Shown here piece by piece: positions 53,688 to 64,000 of a stretch of 64,000 nt of DNA. Position 1 is the stretch's first letter. Each line of letters begins with the position of its first letter. Source of the DNA: Amphimedon queenslandica (lineage: Eukaryota > Porifera > Demospongiae > Haplosclerida > Niphatidae); contig NW_003546480.1 of assembly GCF_000090795.2 (NCBI RefSeq), positions 12,326 through 76,325 of the forward strand, read 5' to 3'. Position numbers and translations under genes: made by a program. The notes under the pieces were generated by a model. The model was not told the DNA's origin. It worked only from the letters and a program-made list of their open reading frames with translations, and ran no database searches.

Positions 53688-54778
53688 TTATTGTGTTTTT
53701 AGTAAAGTCAAAATAGTGTCCATACGATCTTGTACAATTGATTCAACTTCTTCCCACAAAATGTCCCCATATTCAAATCCCTTATCTTTCAGTTCTCTTT
53801 CTTCATCAGTCATTGAACAGTACTCACTGATGCAGTGTGACTGGTATATTACCAAAACCCAGACACTTGGGTAGTTCAGTTCCACCTTTAGAATACTAAA
53901 AATAAACAAGAATACATTTTAAATTTTTCCATTTGTTACCCAAACATAACCATGAAATAAAGACTTAATTCAGTGTATTTATGAACCTGTAAAATAAATA
54001 ATAATATAATCATATACTGGACAATACTTAAAATATCCTGAATGGATCAGGTACATGAATATAACCTGTAAAATAGATAATAATACAAGAACAACACATA
54101 TTTACTGTACAATAGATGAGACTTGAAACAATATACTGAGTAATATCCTAAAAATATACAAAAGTATATTTGAACACATAAATATAAGTACGTACGACAC
54201 TTGAAATAGTATCCTGAGTAATATCCTAAAAATATACAAGAGTACACTAGAATGCATACATATGTACACGTACATGTATAAAGATTAGGGCAGGACTTTA
54301 TTACCTACAAACATAAGAGTGTACATAATAATAATACACACGTACCAATAATGAATGAATGGATCATTGAAATACTGACTGGTTGTCCTACATAAAACAA
54401 TAGAGCCAGTATAATATGATATAATACACACACTACCATACAACTTGAAATTTCCTGGCATAGTCTTCAACAGCTTCAGTTTTGAGAACAAGAATAGAGG
54501 AACAACTTACACCAGCCAGGATAATGGGAGGGCTGGAGAAGGAGTGGTAATAAAATGGCGGATACTAAAATAAACGTTAAAAAGATAGACAGTTCAATGG
54601 ATATTGACCTATGGAGGCTGGTAGTAAGAGAGGGAGGGAGAGAGAGGGGGTCTCCTGCCAGCTCATCTTCTTCAATTCTTCTCTTCACCTTTTGAAAATG
54701 GCGGGAAACACCACGTGCTTCATAAGATGCATCACGTAATATGGTCAATAGTGGTGCTTCTATTTTTAGAACAGACAT
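53688..54778 (-). CDS. Unrecognised small multi-exon gene
   Basis: Exon 1 starts at 54778 and encodes MSVLKIEAPLLTILRDASYE, then ARGVSRHFQK (donor probably near 54690, or later near 54610). A short exon at about 54435-54465 gives AVEDYARKFQVV. One at about 54347-54389 gives TSQYFNDPFIHYW. The last (53688 to about 53894) gives ILKVELNYPSVWVLVIYQSH, then SMTDEERELKDKGFEYGDIL and ends DTILTLLKTQ or a close variant. The small mixed alpha/beta product has no signal peptide. I cannot name it. Exon borders are tentative. It is divergent with the TMEM9-like gene, 82 bp between starts. Confidence 0.5.
54050..54250. repeat. ~78-bp direct repeat in intron of the small gene
   Basis: CTGAGTAATATCCTAAAAAT occurs at about 54137 and 54215 with similar flanks (acttgaaa... 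and ...tatacaa). A weaker third copy lies near 54030. Confidence 0.7.
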
Positions 54779-54860
54779 TGTTTTACGGACATGTACATTA
54801 GTATACTAAAACCACGTGGAATTGAGCTGTTTCGTGTTTGTAGGTGTGGTCTAAAACAAA
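54779..54860. promoter_or_regulatory. Shared divergent promoter, small gene / TMEM9-like
   Basis: 82 bp between start codons, with CCACGTGG (palindromic E-box) at about 54812 and an AGGTGTGGT box at 54842. Confidence 0.5.
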
Positions 54861-55323
54861 ATGGCTGTCAGTTGGTTGAGTAAACAAGACAAAAAAGAAT
54901 TGTTCCAGTGGATCTGTAACGTGTTCTTTCTGTCCATTATACTCCTTGGACTCTTCTTTGTGGTTTTATTACACGTGAGACTCCATAAACTATATATTAT
55001 CATTATTAAAAGTTGATAAGGATCTGCTACTGCCGGTTTCTGGGGCTCTGGTGGGAATATTGATGGTGCTTAATATTAGTGATTCCATGAATGCAGTGTA
55101 TTGATAGCTTTTATGTGCACCCATGTGTTATTGAGCATGCTCAGAATAAAGATGCAATTTTATCATCAATCTTTATAATTATGGTAATGTAAAGTGTGTG
55201 TTTCTCCATTAGTTGCAAGTGATACCAAATGTTCAGGACAGCAGGTGCAAGTGTGTCTGCCCTCATAAAGATGAGAACTCAACCGTATTCCTAAAACTAG
55301 GAGGCAATGCAGAACAATGGTAT

Positions 55324-55399
<76 letters not shown>

Positions 55400-55867
55400 T
55401 ATTATTATTATTATTATTATTATCATCATCATCATTATTAATTATTATTATTAATATCATTAATTATTATTATTAATATTTTAGTGTTTGTCAAATGATC
55501 TTACCTTCAGCTGATGATTCCTTGTGTGCATTCTGTACGTGTACATTTGAGACACGAAATAACTTGGTTGTGAAAGTAAGCTAAGGGGAGGAGCTTTTAC
55601 TTTATTTATTAATTATGTTTTTAGTTTATTATAGTTACCATGACAATGCTCGTCTGTTTGCTTATTTTGGTGACATTTTTTTATATTTTTAAAAAACTCT
55701 GGCATAACTTTAGAGGCAGATCAATAGATTATGAAAGAATACCCAGTCAAGTATGAACTAAAACAATATGCTGTAGTCACTTCACTCCTCCCTTCTTCCA
55801 CTAATAGGACGGTATTAATTTAAATATTCAAGTTGCTCGTGGTCATCAGAGAAATAGAGTTCGTTAA
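54861..55867 (+). CDS. TMEM9: TMEM9-like endolysosomal membrane protein
   Basis: Five exons. Exon 1 (54861-54974) encodes MAVSWLSKQDKKELFQWICN and a hydrophobic segment. Exon 2 (about 55214-55300) has VQDSRCKCVCPHKDENST, like TMEM9 EDIRCKCICPPY. Exon 3 (about 55485-55576) has SADDSLCAFCTCTFETRNNL, like EAYCLLCECRYEERSTT. Exon 4 (about 55624-55751) has the membrane segment FIIVTMTMLVCLLILVTFFY and YERIPSQ. Exon 5 ends ARGHQRNRVR. Vertebrate TMEM9 assists V-ATPase assembly on endosomes. It differs by an uncleaved-looking N-terminal hydrophobic segment rather than a classic signal peptide, and is short. The intron at 55325-55480 is almost all (ATT)n. Confidence 0.62.
55323..55430. repeat. (ATT)n microsatellite in TMEM9-like intron
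   Basis: TTA/ATT triplets with sparse ATC interruptions, about 108 bp. Confidence 0.95.
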
Positions 55868-56060
55868 ACATTATTAGCTCATCGACCACACCCACCCAAA
55901 CAGAAGCAGTACTATTATTATTAATATTAATATTATTATTATTGATATTATTGTTATATTTTGCATTATTGTTCTTCTATTGTTTTGTAAAATATCATTA
56001 TTATTATTATTACACTTTTACAGAGAGAGAGAGAGAGGGAGAGAAGTCAGTGGAGGATTA

Positions 56061-57225
56061 TTATTGTCTTTCAAGTTGTTCTAGTTTTGCTCTTGCTCCT
56101 TCTAAATGTTTCTTGGCTGCTTTATGGTTTGGATCTAGTTCTAATGTCCGTTGAAATAGTCGCTCGGCTTCCTTGAAATCCCCTAATTCTGTCATGGCTA
56201 CACCTTTAAAAAATAAAATGGATTCATAATGGCTACATGCAGCCTATACTCACCTAGATTATGAGTTGCTACAATATGCTTTGGATCATATTTCAAACAA
56301 AGAAGATATACTTCTTTTGCTTCTTTGAATCTTCTCAGGTAAATGAAACTGTCTCCTAGTACTCTCATTCCCCGTACATGGTTCGGGTGATGCTGTCTGA
56401 GAGCCATGAGGTACTTCACTGCTTCCTCGTAACGGTTCTCCTGGTAGTTTAAGAAACCAAGGTTGTACAGAGCCTGTCGATAGTTTGGTACTAGTTCTAT
56501 TGCTTTAGAGAACCAGGTCTTTGCAGATGAGATATGCCTCAGGTCTGTCTGTATCATTCCCAGTTGAAAGTACACTTTGGCATCTTTTGGAGTTAGTTTG
56601 ATCAGTCTTGTAAACCTAACCCAACATTACTTTATAATTTATACATTGGACTCACCATTCCATTGCTTCCGATAGACTAACTTCATCTTTTCTATCAGAC
56701 AATATCATACCTACAGTACACAATGTCACACATGATTCCAACAAAAATCATATTTTTATGAATTTTAAAACTGCTCAAAAAGTGGGCCCAAAATGTATTA
56801 TATTTTCTGATTCATAATGTCCTCCTTACCTAAATTAAAGAGAGACAGTGAGTGCTCAGGATCAATAGCTAATGCTCTTCTGTAAGAACTCTCAGCCAAT
56901 CTGTCATCCCCTAACTGGATGTAAGTAGTCCCCAAGTTGAAGTGAGCATCTGCATACTCAGGACTCAACTCCACCGCCTTTAAGAACGTGTTCTTTGCTT
57001 CCACTGTTTTATTTTGCTTGAGTAGGAGGTCCCCCATGTTTAAATAGGCTTCAAGGAATGATGGCTTCATTGATATTGCTTTCCTGTAGAGCCTGTAAGC
57101 TTCTTCATAGTGAGATGGATCATCTTTTATTAGGTTGGCCAGATTAAAGTAGACATTAATGTGTGTCAGAGCCACTCTAACCTTCTTTCCTTTTGGCATC
57201 ATTTCTATTGCTTTTCTATAAGCCT

Positions 57226-57268
<43 letters not shown>

Positions 57269-58934
57269 TGATGATGATGATGATGATAATGATAACAAAA
57301 CAATGTATTTCCAACCTTTTCTGCTCCAATAAGTTTCCCCTGTACTTTAAGAATCCTTCCCAGGTTGATGAAGGCCCCAATGTCGTCACTTTGTATCTCA
57401 ATGGCTGTTCTGTATAAACTCTCAGCATATGAATAATTCATGAGCTGTTCGTACTCGTGCCCCAAGTTGCTGTACAGTTTTGCATTGTTAGTATTTATCT
57501 TGATTCCTGAAGTGAATAAGTCAATGTTGGAACGCCAGTCTCTATTGCGGTCAAGGGTCTTCATTGTGTGAAATATCAAGAGGTAACCCAGTCCAATTTT
57601 AGTGGCTAATCTTGTAAATTTTGACGAGGCTGAAGTGAGTCTATAGGAACCAATAGCTATCAGTATTGAGTATCCCATGCTTGGTATGTAGAGGACCCTC
57701 TCGGCTACCACAAAACCAACTGGAAACAATAAATTAGACGCTGGAAGGAACGGGAACACTAGAATAGATAATGCAAACAGGACCCCTTGTCTATATGATT
57801 TAGAACCAGCCCAGGGGCCGGGGCAATCATCATCATCACCAGTAACACTGTACCAGGCAAGATGAGCTAAACCAGTGAATGTGAGTATTGTTAGTAGATT
57901 CCTTGGATCAATTAGAGAGTTAATTAAAGGGACAGTACCCATTGTCCAATCAGCACAGAGGAAGGAGGGAGAGAGGAGGAGCCAAACATTTTGAAATATT
58001 AAATACAACCAGTGCAACTGACGATAAGGAGTGGGTTCATTGACAGCTGGGTTGTCATGACTACAGAGGGAGAGAGGGAGAGTGAGTAATCATGTCACAG
58101 TGTGGTATTACTAAAAGTTGATGATCCTTAATCTTACTAGAGCATTATAACCTTATTTATTTACTATAGACACACACACAGCTCCTGTCAATAATGTAAT
58201 ATATACTGATATTGAATATCACATTATTGAAGTATTGAATAACATATCATAAAGCATATATCATATCATAATTAATAACTTATTATGGTGCACCTGTACC
58301 TGTACATGTATACCTTGCATTATGGTTTGTTCTGGTTAAAGGGCTAGACAATGGTTAGCTATGAGGCACCACATTCACACACACTCTCTCCCCTCTCTCT
58401 CTCTCTTTCTCTCTCTGCCTCTCCCCCCTCTCTCTCCCCTCTCTCTCTCTCTTTCTCTCTCCCCCTCTCTCTTACATTGTGAACACAGGTAGTTCTGCTT
58501 TCATTATTTTCACTCTTAGCATCATCAGTGCTACAAAGAACCCGACCAGCGATATAAAACGATAGACAAAAGAATTAAACCAAATTGGAGTGACACTTTT
58601 AACAAAACCACGTAAGATTGAGAGAGAAGAATTTAAATTATTCTAAAGTAGAGAGACACAACAGTGATGGTAAATATGTAGCAATATGTAGCCTACATTA
58701 TTATAAATGAAATAGTCATAACAGATACAGACAGATAAGACAGTGATCCCTTGTTCTTTGGACAATAAAGAGTAGATACATAATAACAGACTCAATACGA
58801 ACCACCGAGCACCAGTACCTAATTAATAAACAATTAATAAACAATTAATTAACAATTTGAACAAGAACTGTAGCAGCTGCAATGTGGAATGTATTGAATG
58901 ATAGAAATGCTACTGTTACTAATTATTATGTTAA

Positions 58935-58971
<37 letters not shown>

Positions 58972-59870
58972 GTCTCACCTTTAGTAGAGAGTGATCTTTT
59001 ATAAGCTAGGAATGTAAGAAGAAAGAATATAGCAGAGAGACACTCGGCTCTGCCCACCACTCCAGCAACCTGTTGAGAGAAAGACACATAACACCAAGAT
59101 AATAATACTGTATGTACAAGTACTGTTATTTCATTCACACTAGTTGGAAATAAATTAAATATTTACAATTTCATGTAACATCATTTTAACAAGTAAGTGT
59201 AAATTCTTTGGCAGGTGGTTAATTTGAACGTGCAGCTATAGCGACACAAACATGTGACACAATATTAGGGTAATAACTGATTAAGAGGAGACATCCTTAC
59301 TGCTTCTGTGTGGACTGGATGAACTGCAAAACTCAAACCAGCGACAAACAATGGAAACATCTTCCTTTCTGGATCTTTAAAAACAACAAGTGAAGTAACG
59401 GCAACAAAGATATAACAGACAACCCCGTGAAGGAGGACATTAACAAGATGGTATCCCATAGGGTCCAGTCCATGTAACATGTAGTTTAGACGAAAGGTGA
59501 GGACACAGAGTGGACGGTATGACTTATGGCTCCCTTCCTGATGCATTGGTGTACCCCAGAAATCATTGAGGAAGAGATTGAACAATGGAGTCTTAGGAAG
59601 GAGATCAGGGTTAGTTAGGATTGCAGAGGAGTCGTCAAAGCAAAACTCATTCTGTAATGTATTCAAGTAAACAGCAACACCAGCCAATGCTGAGAGTAGA
59701 GCTGGTAGAGACCAGTGGGGATGAGCCCCGCGGGAAGTCCTTTGATGGAGCAGCTGCTGTTGAGTAGTGGAGGAGACTGGTCTAGGAGTAACTGGTTGAG
59801 GAGGAGACTGTACTGCGGGCCCTCTCCTCGAAACACCATTGCTAGTCAAAGCAGTTGACAAGTCCTTCAT
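56061..59870 (-). CDS. TMTC: TMTC family: transmembrane O-mannosyltransferase with TPR repeats
   Basis: About 14 exons. First in-frame ATG is at 59870 ([20 protein letters not shown]); the frame is open upstream to about 60029 without an ATG, so an upstream exon is possible. The GT-C membrane half has [20 protein letters not shown] (acidic DD of the first luminal loop), [30 protein letters not shown] and, at 57205-58017, the DUF1736 region ([30 protein letters not shown]). TPR repeats follow: [80 protein letters not shown] and ATHNLGE. It ends [15 protein letters not shown]. TMTCs add O-mannose to cadherin EC domains in the ER. The paralogue (1-4) is not decided. Confidence 0.9.
57229..57295. 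repeat. (AAT)n/(ATG)n microsatellite in TMTC intron
   Basis: The whole short intron between two TPR exons is a triplet repeat. Confidence 0.95.
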
Positions 59871-60271
59871 TTTCTTTATTTTTCTGGGCTTCAGTTCAGT
59901 GGGTGGACTATGGAATGCTACACCTCCTAAGGCTAGAGGCAGCAAATCAACATCATGTTCCAGGACTTTTATAGAAAGAGATGGGCTGGAGGCATTTGAA
60001 TCATGTGCCCTGACAGCAGCAGCTGGCAATGGGTAATTGAATTAATGCAGGGAGTGGAAAAGAATGGAAATAATTAGCTGAAAAGTATGCAAAAAATGTT
60101 CACATTAATTTTACAATAGAAAAGGTTGGGCTAATTATTATAGATGTACCTAGTTAATATTCATGAGAGGTGGAGCAACCACTCCCACGTGCAAACACGT
60201 GGTTAGTTCCTTACATTGTAGGTTTGAGTTATTTATGTTCTTTCTTTCTCTTTTTCTAGACTAACGGAGGG
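59871..60271. promoter_or_regulatory. Divergent region, TMTC / GNL2
   Basis: 401 bp. The left part continues the TMTC frame without ATG (possible 5' exon). The right part holds a polypyrimidine tract and TTTCTAG|ACTAACGG (60254-60268), suggesting a spliced GNL2 5' UTR. Confidence 0.4.
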
Positions 60272-63200
60272 ATGGGTCGTGTAATGAAGAAAAGTAAAGG
60301 AGGAGGAGGGAGTAAGAACAGAAGGAGCAGTAATGGCGGGAATTCTTTAAAGAAATCAAACTCAAGCACTAACCCAGGTAGCTTATGATAATTCTATTTA
60401 ATGCCCTTCCTTCAGACAGGGTATCAACTGGTAAGCACATGAGCAGAGACAAGTCAACAATCAAACGTCTTCAGATGTACTCCAAAGGAGGGAAGGTTAT
60501 CAGGTACCCAATGGTGGAGATGAGAATGTGTTTGATGGTGTGCATTAATTAGGAATCATAAAGGCCATGTTGTTAAACCAGCTCCTTTTCAATCATCAGT
60601 GAAGTCAGGAGAAGTGGCGAGAGTACAGCCTAACAGCAAGTGGTTCGGTGAGAGTTGGAGGGAAGGGGGAGGAGCTTATTCTACTATCATATCAACAGGT
60701 AACACTAGAGTCATCGGCCAGTCTGCTTTACAAAAGTTTCAAGAAGAAATGGGAAAAGTCATGAAAGATCCATATAAGGCAAGCCACTTTTTATTAATAT
60801 TTATTTATTTATTTATTTATTAGGTTGTAATGAGACAAACAGGACTGCCAATATCACTGCTTAATGAAAAAAGCAAAGTTTGCTCCAGTGTTATTGTTTG
60901 TTGTTATTGTTTGTTGTTGTTGTTTGTTGTTTATAGACTGCTCGGGTACATGTGTTAGATACTGAGAGTTTTGAGAACACCTTTGGACCTAAGGCTCAGC
61001 GTAAGAAGCCACACCTTAAATCCAGTAATTTAGAGGTAATTAATAATTATTATTAATAAAATAAATAAATTAATTAATTAACTAGGACATGCTTGAACAG
61101 GCCCAGTCCAGTGCAGGTCAGTCTATGTGACTACATCATGTGACATGAATCTGTTACTATTAATAGAACAATACGACTCTGAAAAAGATAAAGATCTTGA
61201 TACACAAGAACCAGAATACAAGTAGGAGCTGTCTACATGTACTCCTGGTTGACTGTACAGTAGGTACGAGGATAGGGAACCGATATTCAGCAAAGGACAG
61301 TCAAAGAGACTCTGGAATGAACTGTACAAGGTGAGTTACCCTCTGTTGCCATGGTTACTGTACATACTACAGGTGATAGATTCTTCAGATGTTGTTATTC
61401 AAGTAAGAGAGAGAGAGGGTGGGAGGGAGAGAAGGTGTGTCCGTGACTCCACCCACTCTTAGGTACTGGACGCTAGGGACCCTCAAGGTACCAGGTCTAG
61501 ACACATTGAGGAGTTCCTCCGTAAAGACAAACCTCACAAACACCTGATATTCATTCTTAATAAGTGTGACCTGGTCCCAACGTGGGTCACAGTAAGTCAT
61601 ACATTACTCCTCCTCCTCCTTCATCTCTCCATTACAGACCCGCTGGGTGGCACTCCTCTCCAGTGAATACCCTACGCTTGCCTTTCACGCCAGTTTAACT
61701 AACTCTTTTGGTAAAGGATCTCTCATTAACCTCTTGAGACAGTTTGCTAAAGTTTGTACCTAACATATTTTGAATATTTTAATCATCCATCATCATTCTT
61801 ATAGCTTCATAAAGACAAGAAGCAAATTAGGTCAGTAATATTATATTTTATATTAATTTCTCTTCATTTAGTGTTGGTTTCATTGGGTATCCTAACGTTG
61901 GAAAGAGCTCTATCATTAATACTCTTCGTTCTAAGAAAGTTTGTAATGTAGCACCAATTGCTGGAGAGACTAAGGTATTTCTAATTAATGAGCACTTGAT
62001 CCTGTCATTATATTAAGTAGGTGTGGCAGTACATCACTTTAATGAGGCGTATTTATTTAATTGACTGTCCGGGCGTGGTCTACCCAACTAATGACACTGA
62101 TACTGACATTGTACTTAAAGGAGTCGTGAGTTATTCTATTTAATCCACACATACTCTATTTAATGCACATCACCATAGGTTCGTGTAGAGAATATTAAAG
62201 AACCTTCAGAGCACATTCCGGCAGTACTGGACAGAGTAAAGACCCAGTACCTCCAGAGAACCTACGGAGTTTATGAGTGGAACGATCATATTGAGTTCCT
62301 AGAGAAAGTAGCTAAGAAGAGTGGAAAATTATTAAAAGTAATAATAATAATAATATTAATTAATTATGTATGATGTTAGGGAGGTGATCCTGATATTAAC
62401 ACTGTGTCAAAGATGATTCTGAATGATTTCCAGAGAGGAAAGTTGCCGTATTTTGTAAGACCTTCAACGGACAAGGTATTGAATAACAATAATGGTTTTA
62501 TTAGTGGGCTTTAATTAGGATAAAGACGAGGGTGTATTTGAAAATGCAGAGGAAGAACTAACTGAAGGAGAGAGTTCTTTAGTGCCATCCCTCATGAATC
62601 TATCAAGAAGAGCCTGCACTCTTTATGACATTAACTGTGATGGACTAGAGGAGGTGGGGTTTAATGAAACAGCCTCTATTAATAGTAACGATCAAGAAGG
62701 AGGTGTGGCTTCAGAATCTATTAATAGTAACAGTAGTGATGAAGGAGATGTATCTATAAATATTAATGCCAGTGATGAAGGAGGTCCTTCAGTTAGTAAC
62801 AGTACTGGTAGACCAGCACCAGCTGGACCTCATGTGACATTATCAGATCAGTACAACCCGTTACTGGAACAGCACTCAATGCATCATGGGATCAAATCAT
62901 TATTGAATATTATTGTGAGTTATTTATAGTTTAAATGATGTCATTTTCAAAGTTATTTTTAGAAACCTCCTATTGCTCCTAAAGTTAATGAGCCTATAGA
63001 GGAAGGAACTGAATCTCAGGATATTGTTAGTAAATTCACTGATTCCGCTGATCAAAGAGTTGAGACTGATCAAACAGAAGCTGATACCAATCAGAGTAAA
63101 TCAAGAATATACATGTACATGTACAGCAATATTCCTTGGAACATTAGGTACTGATGAGGTCCCTTTAGCCGATCAGGAGGAGGAGGAAGAGGTCAGTGAT

Positions 63201-64000
63201 GATAATGGAGGGAGTGCCCTATCCTTACCAGCTGTGTATTGCTGTGGGCAATACTTGGAACTGGATCAAGACACAGAGACACTCCCCTCACCTCCTCCTC
63301 CTCCTGTTGAGAGGTGGAATAAAAGATATCATGAACAGCTTTCAACTGATAGTGACTCACCAAAGAGGATTAAAGTATCTAATTAATTTTTATTAATTAT
63401 TATTATTATTACTATATTTCTATTTACAGGGTACTTGTTCTGGTGATGTTATTATAGTTGATGTTCGGGCGGAGCATGACAAGAGGAGGAGAGGTAGGTG
63501 TGGTCATTGTCATGGTAATGCTACTCGTTATTTTAGAGTTTAAGGAAAGTCTTATTCTCTCCTCCACTGATCATGAACCAGGTACTGCTACTGGTACTGC
63601 TATGGGTACTGCTATGGGGAAAAGAAGGGAAGGGGGCAGTGCTGATGGTAAAAGGGGTGTGGCTAAGGCACCGTTCTATTCAATGACAATTGATGAGTCA
63701 GCAGTTACTGTTGTTGAGATGCCACGAGCAATGAAGAAGAAACCAATAGCTAAAGGTAATTATTTATTGATTAATTGATTGTTTATTAATAATCATATAT
63801 ACATTACTTCAGAGGTTGTTGTGAAGAAGAGGAAGAGATTAGAGAGAAGAGGAGGGAGCAGTGATGAAGAGACTGTCAAGGTAAGGGACACACATCAGCA
63901 GCTGTCAGTCAGTCTGTACCCTCTCTCTCTCTCCCTCCCTCTCTCTCTCTCTCTGGGTGTGTGTGTGTGTGTGTAGAAGAAGGTTAGCAGGAAGGAAGAG
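60272..64000 (+). CDS. GNL2: Nucleolar GTP-binding protein 2 (NOG2), C-terminus cut by window end
   Basis: At least 16 exons. It starts [20 protein letters not shown], then [20 protein letters not shown] and [20 protein letters not shown] (human [19 protein letters not shown]). The circularly permuted GTPase domain reads [20 protein letters not shown], then G4 [29 protein letters not shown]1 [21 protein letters not shown]2 [16 protein letters not shown] and G3 [10 protein letters not shown]. The NGP1-type domain continues to [15 protein letters not shown]. After that the tail is acidic and divergent with [10 protein letters not shown] repeats, then basic ([20 protein letters not shown]). NOG2 acts in nucleolar and nucleoplasmic 60S maturation. 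All GTPase motifs look intact. The stop lies beyond 64000. Confidence 0.95.

Overview
This is a compact, AT-rich, intron-dense animal genome window. Introns are short (down to about 40 nt), many are packed with (ATT)n-type microsatellites, and neighbouring genes lie tens to a few hundred bases apart. The gene set is metazoan: TEAD, kappaB-Ras, MYPT, CPT1, TMTC, TNPO3, GSKIP, SVIP and an obscurin/SPEG-like kinase. Intron style, gene density and divergence point to an early-branching animal, most likely a demosponge close to Amphimedon. The species is inferred, not proven. A 10-N scaffold gap lies at 50295-50304.

Layout. 1-1885: a 37-bp tandem repeat and a degraded LINE fragment. 1886-7203: a KASH5/LRMP-like coiled-coil tail-anchored protein (-) head-to-head with RRP1 (+). 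7204-14702: MYPT/PPP1R12 (-), PPP1R32/SAXO4 (+), GSKIP (-). 14841-20814: an orphan small basic protein, an intronless WH1-CRIB protein and GRWD1 (all +). 20914-27058: TNPO3 (-) head-to-head with SNRPE (+). 27536-35130: TEAD (-) and kappaB-Ras (+). 35431-42631: CPT1 (-) and an SH3-SEC14-RhoGAP protein (+). 42825-45765: lysosomal-type acid phosphatase (-) and SVIP (+). 45974-50294: FN3-kinase-Ig-FN3-pseudokinase protein (-), cut by the gap. 50705-53610: two tandem intronless phage T4-type (GH24) lysozymes (-) and an unrecognised intronless membrane protein (+). 53688-55867: an unrecognised small gene (-) and a TMEM9-like gene (+). 56061-64000: TMTC (-) and GNL2/NOG2 (+, runs off the window).

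The strongest large-scale pattern is near-perfect strand alternation. Most genes share a short divergent promoter with one neighbour and a short convergent 3' spacer with the other. Several divergent pairs make functional sense: two PP1 regulators, the SR-protein importin with an Sm core protein, and acid phosphatase with an ER-associated p97 cofactor. Ribosome biogenesis genes (RRP1, GRWD1, GNL2) recur. Repeats are mostly intronic: MITE-like elements, minisatellites, a dispersed ~180-bp repeat that forms a 177-bp tandem array in a TNPO3 intron, and a surprising number of RFX X-box-like motifs.
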